DNA of 64,000 nucleotides, from positions 930,001-994,000 of the forward strand of contig OX359191.1 in the NCBI GenBank assembly GCA_947172415.1, written 5' to 3'. Positions within the stretch are counted from its first letter, which is position 1. Each line of letters begins with the position of its first letter. Shown here in pieces: positions 31,624 to 43,500 of this stretch. Both the position numbers and the translations under genes were made by a program. A model generated the notes under the pieces. That model had not been told where the DNA came from. It worked only from the letters and a program-made list of their open reading frames with translations, and did not search any database. This stretch comes from Chondrosia reniformis. Lineage: Eukaryota > Porifera > Demospongiae > Chondrillida > Chondrillidae.

Positions 31624-32187
31624 TTATTGATCATCAACATCCCCAATATCCACAATATCCTCAATAAGAGGTTTCTTGCTAACCAATGTATAGAAGATGT
31701 AAATGTAATCTCCTCCAGTTCCATGGTTACACTCCTGATTCAAACGTATCCAATTAATAGTAGCACCACTTGGATCAGTGCTTGGAGGATAAACATATCT
31801 GTTGCTTCCCTTAACAACTGTCAGGTCTCCGATGGCAAGGTCTTCCCTGGTCACTGTAGTATACACAAGATAGCTGTAATAACCCAGTGCACCTGAATTC
31901 AAATCAACATCATTGGTAAGACGTTTGAATGAAGAAGGTGTGCCCGGATTGCAGCCACACAGGATTTCCAAACCCGTTATTGCATTATCTGGTGTGCTAG
32001 TTTTCTTGTAAAACAGATAAATGTAATCCCCTGTCACTTTGGTGCCAGCATTCAGATTAACATTAACCTTTACCCACATATCTGGGTCGTCAGTTGGAAA
32101 ATTGACATCATTAGGGTTCTTGCTAGTGATGATTCGTATCTCTTGGATAAAAGGATATCTACGGTTCACACTGGATATTGAATCCAT
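31624..32187 (-). CDS. MABP-like beta-prism protein, intronless, paralogue
   Basis: 187 aa, no signal peptide. Three repeats are again visible: WVKVNVNLNAGTKVTGDYIYL, then KRLTNDVDLNSG...YSYLVY, then WIRLNQECNHG...YIYIFY. The residues NLNAG/DLNSG/ECNHG and the aromatic IYLFY strands match the first protein. The N-terminus is about 20 residues longer and an acidic tail (DIVDIGDVDD) follows the domain. It shares strand and lack of introns with its neighbour, so the two most likely arose by tandem duplication and diverged widely. The ATG at 32187 is the first in frame. The domain call is by pattern only; function is not known. Confidence 0.7.
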   Translation of the reverse strand: MDSISSVNRRYPFIQEIRIITSKNPNDVNFPTDDPDMWVKVNVNLNAGTKVTGDYIYLFYKKTSTPDNAITGLEILCGCNPGTPSSFKRLTNDVDLNSGALGYYSYLVYTTVTREDLAIGDLTVVKGSNRYVYPPSTDPSGATINWIRLNQECNHGTGGDYIYIFYTLVSKKPLIEDIVDIGDVDDQ

Positions 32188-32821
32188 ATATATCTTTTCA
32201 CTCAGTCTCTTTATTTCTTATACATAGGTGAAGAATAGAAATATATTTTCAGTTTCTGTTTTTATGTAAATTTATTTATACAGTTATAATTGTCATGCAA
32301 ATAATGTATACTGTACTATAGAGTTATTCTTTGATCATGCCATGACATATTTGCATGTGTTAGCATTGTGTCTTTATATACATACATAATTCAAGATTTT
32401 GTCATAAAAGCTGTTTTGTATATGTAATTTTCCCTGAATTCCCAATTAACACAAATGTTATTGTAAATGAACAATGGAATTAAATTATAACTACTGAATT
32501 TACAAATGCCAACTAATATTATGACAGTAATGGTGAATTTTCCTATAAACTATACTGGACTTCAGTCACTTGGCTAGCTGGTGTAATGACCTATTTAATG
32601 TATATAATATATCTCTCACCATATAAGCTCAGGTGGTTGTATTTATAGTGCTACAACTCTATCAAAGGCAGACAAATATATGTGATACTATGTATATATC
32701 AGTATATAAATACATCTATTATATATGAAGTATACAAACCATTCAAATTTGCAATTGGCCTCTATATATACCAAGGCAACAAATTGAAAGAGAACATTAT
32801 TAGGTATTGTATATATATACA
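32188..32821. other. Intergenic, AT-rich
   Basis: No gene. A stretch near 32605-32665 (TCTCTCACCATA ... GTGCTACAACTCTATCAAA) weakly resembles the 170-bp satellite monomer and might be an old isolated copy. Confidence 0.4.
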
Positions 32822-32823
32822 TA

Positions 32824-33360
32824 CAGTGAAAACTGGTTAACACGAAGTCGCTTTACACGAAATATTGCTTAACACAAACAATTCGCCGAGACCAGGTTAT
32901 TTACCATACTAAATATACCGTTTTACGCGAAAAGTGCCTGTTAACGCGAAGGCATTAACACATGTAATTTGTCAAGATGGCAGTCGCGAAGAAGCAACGA
33001 AGCTACTCGATAGATTTCAAGATAAAAATTTTCGAAGAGATTGACGCCAAAAGGCTCTCTAAGTCGGAAATTTGTAAAAAGTACGATATTCCCAATTCGA
33101 CACTGTCTACGTTCTTGAAGAACAGGACTAAAGTCGAGGTAGAAAACTCCAGCGCCAACGGGAGTAGGAAACGTCTTCGCGAAGCAGCCTACTCTGATAT
33201 CGACGAAGCGTTTATATAGCGTGAAGCGTGTTTACATGCATATATATATACACTTTTTGGATCATTACATTACATGTATGGAGATCTGATAACAAGAAAT
33301 ACTGTTAACAAGAAATGATTTGGCTAGCACCGTGAATTTCTCGTTAACCAGTTTTCACTG
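32824..33360 (+). mobile_element. Short pogo/Tigger-type DNA transposon
   Basis: 537 bp bounded by perfect 18-bp terminal inverted repeats, CAGTGAAAACTGGTTAAC and its complement, inside a TA target duplication (32822-32823 and 33361-33362). CAGTG ends and TA targets are typical of pogo/Tigger elements. Subterminal TTAACACGAA-like words are repeated at the left end and resemble transposase-binding sites. The element encodes only the N-terminal DNA-binding domain; the DDE catalytic domain is missing, so it cannot move by itself. Confidence 0.9.
32977..33219 (+). CDS. CENP-B/Tigger N-terminal DNA-binding domain, 80 aa
   Basis: Intact 80-codon ORF from ATG 32977 to TAG 33217, inside the pogo-type element. 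It begins MAVAKKQRSYSIDFKIKIF and contains the pogo/CENP-B helix-turn-helix (SKSEICKKYDIPNSTLSTFL, about residues 28-47). It ends just after SDIDEAF, where full Tigger transposases continue with LKWF. The frame has no lesions. It is either the leftover 5' end of an internally deleted transposase or a short DNA-binding protein. A full-length transposase would be over 400 aa. Confidence 0.8.
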   Translation: MAVAKKQRSYSIDFKIKIFEEIDAKRLSKSEICKKYDIPNSTLSTFLKNRTKVEVENSSANGSRKRLREAAYSDIDEAFI

Positions 33361-34205
33361 TATATAGAAGATATTTTTCTGTAACAGTCAGGTAGTTTCC
33401 ATAGTGGCAAGGTGTATATACTGTATGTATGTAGCTATATACGTAGGTGCTGAAGGAATTAACTTTAGGATCAAATAGCCATTATATGCTCTTTCTCTGA
33501 GAAGTTAACTTTACACATGTAGTCTGTCAGTATGTACGATGATCATGTTCATCCAGGATGCAGGACTCACAAGAAGAAGAAGAAGAAGAAGAAGAAGACG
33601 CTGAAGGTCACTGATGAAGATTGGAATTCCCAGAAACAACCCAATGGAGTTGAATTAAGAATAAAGTGAACTCTTGTATCCTCATCCAAAGATCTAACTA
33701 GGTTTAGTTCCCTAATGGGCCTTTTTCTGTATTACATACATGGGTGTAGCATGTAGAAATGATTTGTTAGATTATTCATGTACGTACCTATATCCCTGCA
33801 TAACTTCATGTCCATATACTGTGTTATATAAGATTGATTTATGTATTTATGTATATAATTATTTAACATGTTCTGATATGTTCCTTGAATAAGCTTCATA
33901 GCCACAGCTTTCATTGGAATAGGTGGTGTTTTAGATAAATTATATATTTTAACTTTGTGCAGAAATGCAAATATTATGAGAAGGTTGTGTAATACTGATT
34001 GGGTGGTGTTTTGAGGGCTATCATGTTTTAGTATATATTTAATATGTTTGTATATTGTAATAGACTTATGGTATGCATCACGGATATGTGCAGTAGTTGT
34101 TATACTGCATGTTGATATGCCTAATGCATTTCAATATGATTTAGTGCATTTGATCATGGACATATACATACATATACGTACAAGAATAAAAATAGCAGCT
34201 GTATG
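33361..34205. other. Intergenic with repeats
   Basis: Holds a GAA/AAG microsatellite at about 33570-33597 and a dispersed repeat copy. No coding frame is credible. Confidence 0.5.
33668..33760 (+). repeat. Dispersed repeat family copy
   Basis: GTATCCTCATCCAAAGATCT then ACTAGGTTTAGTTCCCTA, very close to the copy at 14072; the likeness continues to GTGTAGCATGTA. Confidence 0.65.
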
Positions 34206-34754
34206 TATATATTATGTTCTGAAAACTATAGTACTGATCACTGAAAGCTGATCTATTTAGAATTATAACTTACCAGTCCACTGAAACTCTGTAAATTGCT
34301 TTTTTTAAAATAGATCTGTTTCGCCTTTCTTTAAAGAGTTATAGACTGTAGTATATACTGTATTTCAAAATTCTTGGATTATATATACAACTGTAGTTCT
34401 AAGGTTAACTTCTACTTTATATATATAAAGCATGTCACACCTCATAAATATCCACTGCAGTTTATTATGTTATTATACTGATGGCCACAGGATATATATC
34501 AAAGATCATGATCTTAATATGGCTAGGAATTTAGTGCCGTCATTGTTCATTTTATACATTACTGGCATATTTTCTGAAATAGATATACATCCTATCATTA
34601 GGTTCCAAGTACGTACATACAAATTATGGATGATCTATTATTGTGTGAAATGCAGGATGTTTCATAACACTGCATTGATATGGCATATATACTGTAGGTA
34701 CATTTTTATGTCCAGAAACAGTCTATAGTTCATCCAACAAGTCTATGAAAACCC
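34206..34754 (+). repeat. Segmental duplication, copy 2
   Basis: Second copy of 30783-31333, same orientation, with several indels. No MABP-like coding sequence accompanies it here. Confidence 0.85.
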
Positions 34755-34798
34755 TGCTAGGAGATTGTATTTGTAATAGTTATATTCATGTAATGCAG

Positions 34799-35776
34799 TC
34801 AGATATTTAACCAATGAGGAGAAGCATCAGCAAGGCATCTTGTACTAGTTCTAACTGTAGAACTGGATGGAACTGTTGGTAGTATAGTTGGTCTATCTAG
34901 ATCTGCAGCTGGAGTGAGAGAAGTTGATTGAAGTTGACAATGTTCATCGATCATCACTGCTGGCATCATCATTTTCATGGGTACTCCAAAACCTTTCCTA
35001 TATAATATTTAGCATGCATGTATAGAATTGGATGCATATTTTGTCTTTTTCATGGATTATATTGCAAACCTCATCCTCCTTTTGAGCCAAATGTATATGG
35101 TGCCATCTGCTTTTCCAGCTACATCCACTTGTATGTGGCAGATACAGAAGCCCTTGTCAGAGACCTGGAACCACCACCAGTGGGGACAAGAAATTCAAAT
35201 GGAAAGTCTGGCTGTCCTCCCATAGAACTTTTAAAAACTGATCTAACTTCATCCATCAAATCAGCCTCAGTCCAGTTTGATTCCATATGAATTTTACCAA
35301 TTAAACCATATTGGGAAAGAATGCCATGCCTTTTTCGAGGAATAGCAATCTGTCCACCATGGCTGCTACCATCAATATCCAGATAGCTTTTTGGCAGACA
35401 GACAATAGTGCGGTCTCATGTTGTTATTTTGGCCACCTTCAGCCTTGGACCACCAGCAGCACTTCTCCTAGACCTGTTTCTTCCCAGGATAGAAGTTAAG
35501 GGAAGGCTACAGCATATAAATATTATGGAAGTATATAACTTCTTGCTCATTGTGTCATGAAATCTATAGTAAATTCAATGGGATGAGATTATATAAAATG
35601 TATGTATCTGTTTACCTTCTTCGAGTAGGTCCGGTCTATATAGAATTGTCTGACTGGCTGGTCCTAGCTGTAGCAGGGCCACTGCTACCGCTGGTAGGTG
35701 TTTGCTGCTGCTGGATTTGTGCCAATAAGGTAGCAGCAAGCGCATTGATGGTGGTTTGTTCGGGGATATCTGCCAT
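34799..35776 (-). pseudogene. Broken three-exon gene of an unnamed metazoan family
   Basis: Reading exons 35776-35616, 35479-35070 and 34997-34799 on the minus strand gives splice sites and phases that fit each other. The frame has three lesions: TAG near the end of exon 1, TGA in exon 2 before DRTIVCLPKSYLDIDG, and a one-base shift after SATYKW. The protein would start MADIPEQTTINALAATLLAQ, carry a Gln/Ser/Thr-rich linker, then a compact domain with IPRKRHGILSQYGLIGKIH and DFPFEFLVPTGGGSRSL, then a Ser/Thr-rich tail. I recall similar stretches in uncharacterised multi-copy genes of cnidarians and sponges, but I cannot name the family. Recent inactivation or assembly error would both explain the preserved structure. 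Confidence 0.6.
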
Positions 35777-36434
35777 ATAGGTGCGTTCTACTACTATGAT
35801 ACTCCTTGTAAGACACACCAAGTGTTAACTTATGATATCGACAATGATATCAGCTCAAACTTGGTGTCAGCATTCACAGACATGTATGAAACATTTCAAT
35901 GAGAATTTGAAATTTTCATTAATCTTTACATTTGCCCTATCTCTCACCATACATTAATTTGGTATATCAGTATATTAATGTACATTTGGTGCTCTAACTC
36001 TGTGAAATGTAAAGATATGAAGCTCAAACTTGATGGCTACATTCACTGACATGTATGAAACATTTCTAATGAGAATTTGAAATTTTCATAAATCTTTACA
36101 TTTGCCCTATCTCTCACCATACATTAATTTGGTATATCAGTATAATAATGAACATTTGGTGCTCTAACTCTGTCAAATGGAAAGATACGATGATCAAACC
36201 TGGTGTCAACATTCACTGACATGTATGAAACATTTCCAATGAAATTTGAAAATTTCAAAAATCTTTACATTAATTTGCCCTATCTCTCACCATACATTAA
36301 TTTGGTATATCAGTATATTCATGTACATTTGGTGCTCTAGCTCTGTCAAATGGAAAGATATGAAGCTCAAACTTGGTGGCTACATTCACTGACATGTATG
36401 AAACATTTCCAATGAGAATTTGAAATTTTCATTA

Positions 36435-36496
36435 ATCTTTACATTTGCCCTATCTCTCACCATACGTATGGTGAAAGATAGGGCAAATATGAGTGA
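36435..36496. repeat. Palindrome at satellite strand switch (A to B)
   Basis: Centred on CATACGTATG (36461-36470), with roughly 30-bp arms holding two mismatches. Similar switch points lie near 43896, 46765 and 63346 (CCATTCGTATGG), and shortened ones (CTCGTATGATG) near 49449, 51833 and 53335. Confidence 0.85.
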
Positions 36497-36997
36497 ACAT
36501 CAAAATTTGTAAAACTCTTTGGATATGCTTTAAGGATGTCTGTGAATGCTGACAAAAAGTTTCAGCTTCACATCTTTCCAATTGACAGAGTTATTGCAGT
36601 AAATGTACATTAGATTCTTGTATACAAATTTAATGTATGGTGAGAGATAGGGCAAATATGAGTGAACATCAAAATTTGTAAAACTCTTTGGATATGCTTT
36701 AAGGATAGCTGTGAATGCTGACAGCAAGTTTCAGCTTCACATCTTTCCAATTGACAGAGTTATTGCACTAAATGTACATTAGATTCTTTCATACAAATTT
36801 AATGTATGGTGAGAGATAGGGCAAATATGAGTGAACATCAAAATTTGTAAAACTCTTTGGATATGCTTTAAGGATGTCTGTGAATGCTAATACCAAGTTT
36901 CAGCTTCGCATCTTTCCAATTGACAGAGTTATTACACTAAATGTACATTAGATTCTTGTATAGAAATTTAATGTACGGGAGTTTCGTAATAATATAA

Positions 36998-37081
36998 ATG
37001 GCCGACCTAGAGAAGGGAATATTGAAAATACGGTACTTTTATACCTATATCTTAATAGCGAGAACGCTTTTAAGATTTTAA
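36998..37081 (+). other. Small ORF in element E (27 aa)
   Basis: Starts MADLEKGILKI, with a hydrophobic C-terminal half, and is preceded by TATAAATGG. It is identical in the second and third copies and present in the visible part of the fourth. Whether it is translated is unknown. Confidence 0.2.
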
Positions 37082-37147
37082 AACACATGGATATTCACTC
37101 TGTAATACTTGATTGTTTTGAAGTAGTATCTGTCCATATTATAATAT

Positions 37148-37516
37148 ATGGATGTCGCTAAAGTGAAAAATCGCCAATCCGGCAATCGACTGCTAACGAA
37201 ACTCGGAAGGAAAAAAATTGGACCATACCGAACGCTACCATCCACGACGCTCAGAGGCCGGGATCGGTGGTAACGCTCTGCCGAGTTGAGCTTTGGGTGT
37301 CACTTGCGTGAGAAGAACCAGTTCTTCTCGATATGGCCGACTCATATGAATCCTAAGATATCAGATGCCAATCCCACATTACGTGGAACCCCCCCGAAAT
37401 CCGGATTATTGGTGAGCACGTCTCTATGGCACCAACCGATTAGGAGACAGCTTCAGAGTCTAAGCGCTACCAACCTCTATGGGAACCGCAACCACCATAG
37501 AGATGTGTCCAGGTAG
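37148..37516 (+). other. Open frame with one internal stop in element E
   Basis: ATG 37148 opens 41 codons (MDVAKVKNRQSGNRLLTKLG..., strongly basic) to TAA at 37271. The same frame then stays open for another 81 codons to TAG at 37514. The second part includes SFGCHLREKNQFFSIWPTH. The TAA is present in all three full copies. It could be a relic exon, two exons, or chance. No family recognised. Confidence 0.25.
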
Positions 37517-40500
37517 GCCTACTATTATAAGGTTTTATCTTCTATTTAAATAAAGTAATTGCCTATGAAAACGCTTGTGGTTGGCGCATCTTCAATACTT
37601 TAGAATAGGGTATTTTTCGATCTGCAGTAACTCGGGTATCCTTTTTTGAAAGTTTACAAAACGAGCATGATATACTGTATAGCTATATGTGCATACAGCC
37701 AAGAAGTTTCAGCTTCAAATCTTTCCAATTGACAGAGTTATTGCACTAAATGTACATTAGATTCTTGTATACAAATTTAATGTATAGTGAGAGATATATA
37801 GGGCAAATATGAGTGAACATCAAAATTTGCAAAACTCTTTGGATATGCTTTAAGGATGTCTGTGAATGCTAACACCAAGTTTCAGCTTCAAATCTCTCCA
37901 ATTGACAGAGTTATTGCACTAAATGTACATTAGATTCTTGTATACAAATTTAATGTATAGTGAGAGATATATAGGGCAAATATGAGTGAACATCAAAATT
38001 TGTAAAACTCTTTGGTTATGCTTTAAGGATGTCTGTGAATGCTGACAAGAAGTTTCAGCTTCACATCTTTCCAATTGACAGAGTTACAGCACTAAATGTA
38101 CATTAGATTCTTGTATACAAATTTAATGTATGGTGAGAGATAGGACAAATATGAGTGAACATCAAAATTTGCAAAACTCTTTGGATATGCTTTAAGGATG
38201 TCTGTGAATGCTGACAAGAAGTTTCAGCTTCACATCTTTCCAATTTACAGAGTTAATGCACTAAATGTACATTAGATTCTTGTATACAAATTTAATGTAC
38301 GTATGGTGAGAGATAGGGCAAATATGAGTGAACATCAAAATTTGAAAAACTCTTTGGATATGCTTTAAGGATAGCTGTGAATGCTGACAAGAAGTTTCAG
38401 CTTCACATCTTTCCAATTGACAGAGTTATTACACTAAATGTACATTAGATTCTTGTATACAAATTTAATGTATGTACATTAATTTGGTATACCAGTATAA
38501 TAATGAACATTTGGTGCTCTAACTCTGTCAAATGGAAAGATACGATGCTCAAACTTGGTGGCTACATTCACTGACATGTATGAAACATTTCCAATGAGAA
38601 TTCGAAACTTTCAAAAATCTTTACATTTGCCCTATCTCTCACCACACATTAATTTGGTATACCAGTATAATAATGAACATTTGGTGCTCTAACTCTGTCA
38701 AATGGAAAGATATGAAGCTCAAACTTGGAGTCAGCATTCATGGACATGTATGAAACATTTCCAATGAGAATTCGAAACTTTCAAAAATCTTTCCATTTGC
38801 CCTATCTCTCACCATACATTAATTTGGTATACCAGTATATTAATGTACATTTGGTGCTCTAACTCTGTCAAATGGAAAGATATGAAGCTCAAACTTGGTG
38901 GCTACATTCACTGACATGTATGAAACATTTCCAATGAGAATTTGAAATTTTCATAAATCTTTACATTTGCCCTATCTCTCACCATACATTAATTTGGTAT
39001 ATCAGTATATTAATGTACATTTGGTGCAAGCTCAAACTTGATGGCTACATTCACTGACATGCATGAAACATTTCCAATGAGAATTTGAAATTTTCATAAA
39101 TCTTTACATTTGCTCTATCTCTCACCATACATTAATTTGGTATATTAGTATATTAATGTACATTTGGTGCTCTAACTCTGTCAAATGGAAAGATGTGATG
39201 CTCAAACTTGGTGGCTACATTCACTGACATGCATGAAACATTTCCAATGAGAATTTGAAATTTTCATAAATCTTTACATTTGCCCTATCTCTCACCATAC
39301 ATTAATTTGGTATATCAGTATATTAATGTACATTTGGTGCTCTAACTCTGTCAAATGGAAAGATGTGATGCTCAAACTTGGTGTCAACATTCACAGACAT
39401 GTATGAAACATTTCCAATGAGAATTCGAAACTTTCAAAAATCTTTACATTTGCCCTATCTCTCACCATACATTAATTTGGTATATCAGTATATTAATGTA
39501 CATTTGGTGCTCTAACTCTGTCAAATGGAAAGATGTGATGCTCAAACTTGGTGGCTACATTCACTGACATGCATGAAACATTTCCAATGAGAATTTGAAA
39601 TTTTCATAAATCTTTACATTTGCCCTATCTCTCAGCATACATTAATTTGGTATATCAGTATATTAATGTACATTTGGTGCTCTAACTCTGTCAATTGTAA
39701 AGGTATGAAGCTCAAACTTGGAGTCAGCATTCATGGACATGTATGAAACATTTCCAATGAGAATTCGAAACTTTTATAAATCTTTACATTTGCCCTATCT
39801 CTCACCATACATTAATTTGGTATATCAATATATTAATGTACATTTGGTGCTCTAACTCTGTCAAATGAAAAGATATGAAGCTCAAACTTGGTGGCTACAT
39901 TCACTGACATGTATGAAACATTTCCAATGAAAATTTAAAATTTTCATTAATCTTTACATTTGCCCTATCTCTCACCATACATTAATTTGGTATATCAGTA
40001 TATTAATGTACATTTGGTGCTCTAACTCTGCCAAATGGAAAGATATGAAGTTCAAACTTGGTGGCTACATTCACTGACATGTATGAAACATTTCCAATGA
40101 GAATTTGAAATTTTCATAAATCTTTACATTTGCCCTATCTCTCACCATACATCAATTTGGTACATCAGTATATTAATGTACATTTGGTGCTCTAACTCTG
40201 TCAAATGTAAAGGTATGAAGCTCAAACTTGGAGTCAGCATTCATGGACATGTATGAAACATTTCCAATGAGAATTCGAAACTTTCAAAAATCTTTACATT
40301 TGCCCTATCTCTCACCATACATTAATTTGGTATATCAGTATATTAATGTACATTTGGTGCTCTAACTCTGTCAAATGGAAAGATATGAAGCTCAAACTTG
40401 GTGGCTACATTCACTGACATGTATGAAACATTTCCAATGAGAATTTGAAAATTTCATAAATCTTTACATTTGCCCTATCTCTCACCATACATTAATTTGG

Positions 40501-43500
40501 TATATCAGTATATTAATGTACATTTGGTGCTCTAACTCTGTCAAATGGAAAGATGTGATGCTCAAACTTGGTGTCAGCATTCACTGACATGTATGAAACA
40601 TTTCCAATGAGAATTCGAAACTTTCAAAAATCTTTACATTTGCCCTATCTCTCACCATACATTAATTTGGTATATCAGTATATTAATGTACATTTGGTGC
40701 TCTAACTCTGTCAAATGGAAAGATGTGATGCTCAAACTTGGTGGCTACATTCACTGACATGCATGAAACATTTCCAATGAGAATTTGAAATTTTCATAAA
40801 TCTTTACATTTGCCCTATCTCTCACCATACATTAATTTGGTATATCAGTATATTAATGTACATTTGGTGCTCTAACTCTGTCAAATGTAAAGGTATGAAG
40901 CTCAAACTTGGAGTCAGCATTCATGGACATATATGAAACATTTCCAATGAGAATTCGAAACTTTTATAAATCTTTACATTTGCCCTATCTCTCACCATAC
41001 ATTAATTTGGTATATCAGTATATTAATGTACATTTGGTGCTCTAACTCTGTCAAATGAAAAGATATGAAGCTCAAACTTGGTGGCTACATTCACTGACAT
41101 GTATGAAACATTTCCAATGAAAATTTAAAATTTTCATAAATCTTTACATTTGCCCTATCTCTCACCATACATTAATTTGGTATATCAGTATATTAATGTA
41201 CATTTGGTGCTCTAACTCTGCCAAATGGAAAGATATGAAGTTCAAACTTGGTGGCTACATTCACTGACATGTATGAAACATTTCCAATGAGAATTTGAAA
41301 TTTTCATAAATCTTTACATTTGCCCTATCTCTCACCATACATCAATTTGGTACATCAGTATGTTAATGTACATTTGGTGCTCTAACTCTGTCAAATGTAA
41401 AGGTATGAAGCTCAAACTTGGAGTCAGCATTCATGGACATGTATGAAACATTTCCAATGAGAATTCGAAACTTTCAAAAATCTTTACATTTGCCCTATCT
41501 CTCACCATACATTAATTTGGTATATCAGTATATTAATGTACATTTGGTGCTCTAACTCTGTCAAATGGAAAGATATGAAGCTCAAACTTGGTGGCTACAT
41601 TCACTGACATGTATGAAACATTTCCAATGAGAATTTGAAATTTTCATAAATCTTTACATTTGCCCTATCTCTCACCATACATTAATTTGGTATATCAGTA
41701 TATTAATGTACATTTGGTGCTCTAACTCTGTCAAATGTAAAGGTATGAAGCTCAAACTTGGAGTCAGCATTCATGGACATGTAGGAAACATTTCCAATGA
41801 GAATTCGAAACTTTCAAAAATCTTTACATTTGCCCTATCTCTCACCAAACATTAATTTGGTATATCAGTATATTAATGTTCATTTGGTGCTCTAACTCTG
41901 TCAAATGGAAAGATATGAAGTTCAAACTTGGTGGCTACATTCACTGACATGTATGAAACATTTCCAAAGAGAATTTGAAATTTTCATAAATCTTTACATT
42001 TGCCCTATCTCTCACCACACATTAATTTGGTACATCAGTATATTAATGTACATTTGGTGCTCTAACTCTGTCAAATGTAAAGGTATGAAGCTCAAACTTG
42101 GAGTCAGCATTCATGGACATGTATGAAACATTTCCAATGAGAATTCGAAACTTTCAAAAATCTTTACATTTGCCCTATCTCTCACCATACATTAATTTGG
42201 TATATCAGTATATTAATGTACATTTGATGCTCTAACTCTGTCAAATGGAAAGATATGAAGCTCAAACTTGGTGGCTACATTCACTGACATGTATGAAACA
42301 TTTCCAATGAGAATTTGAAATTTTCATAAATCTTTACATTTGCCCTATCTCTCACCATACATTAATTTGGTATATCAGTATATTAATGTACATTTGGTGC
42401 TCTAACTCTGTCAAATGTAAAGGTATGAAGCTCAAACTTGGAGTCAGCATTCATGGACATGTATGAAACATTTCCAATGAGAATTCGAAACTTTCAAAAA
42501 TCTTTACATTTGCCCTATCTCTCACCATACATTAATTTGGTATATCAGTATATTAATGTACATTTGGTGCTCTAACTCTGTCAAATGGAAAGATATGAAG
42601 CTCAAACTTGGTGGCTACATTCACTGACATGTATGAAACATTTCCAATGAGACTTTGAAATTTTCATAAATCTTTACATTTGCCCTATCTCTCAGCATAC
42701 ATTAATTTGGTATATCAGTATATTAATGTACATTTGGTGCTCTAACTCTGTCAAATGTAAAGGTATGAAGCTCAAACTTGGTGCCAGCATTCACAGACAT
42801 GTACGAAACATTTCCAATGAGAATTGGAAACTTTCAAAAATCTTTACATTTGCCCTATCTCTCACCATACATTAATTTGGTATTCCAGTATATTAATGTA
42901 CATTTGGTGCTCTAACTCTGTCAAATGGAAAGATATGAAGCTCAAACTTGCTGGCTACATTCACTGCCATGTATGAAACATTTCCAATGAGAATTTGAAA
43001 TTTTCATTAATCTTTACATTTGCCCTATCTCTCACCATACATTAATTTGGTATATCAGTATATTAATGTACATTTGGTGCTCTAACTCTGTCAAATGTAA
43101 AGGTATGAAGCTCAAACTTGGAGTCAGCATTCATGGACATGTATAAAACATTTCCAATGAGAATTCGAAACTTTCAAAAATCTTTACATTTGCCCTATCT
43201 CTCACCATACATTAATTTGGTATATCAGTATATTAATGTACATTTGGTGCTCTAATTCTGTCAAATGGAAAGGTATGAAGCTCAAACTTGCTGTCAGCAT
43301 TCACAGACATGTATGAAACATTTCCAATGAGAATTTGAAATTTTCATAAATCTTTACATTTGCCCTATATCTCACCAAACATTAATTTGGTATTCTAGTA
43401 TATTAATGTACATTTGGTGCTCTAACTCTGTCAAATGGAAAGATATGAAGCTTAAACTTGGTGGCTACATTCACTGACATGTATGAAACATTTCCAATGA

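Larger units (their letters stand above)
36976..37700 (+). repeat. Element E, copy 1 (725 bp, non-satellite insert)
   Basis: Replaces about 97 bp of a B monomer: satellite stops at AATTTAATGTA and resumes at AAGAAGTTTCAG. The middle (37150-37515) is much richer in GC than the array. It contains a perfect 9-bp hairpin at 37310-37329, an 8-bp hairpin at 37475-37502, a donor-like CCAG/GTAGGC at 37512 and AATAAA at 37549. No TIRs, target duplication or known domain are seen. Origin unknown. Confidence 0.9.

Noticed and set aside
35843-36465. Satellite as 3' part of the broken gene next to it
   Set aside because: The gene is on the minus strand and begins at 35776, so the array lies upstream of it and shares no sequence.
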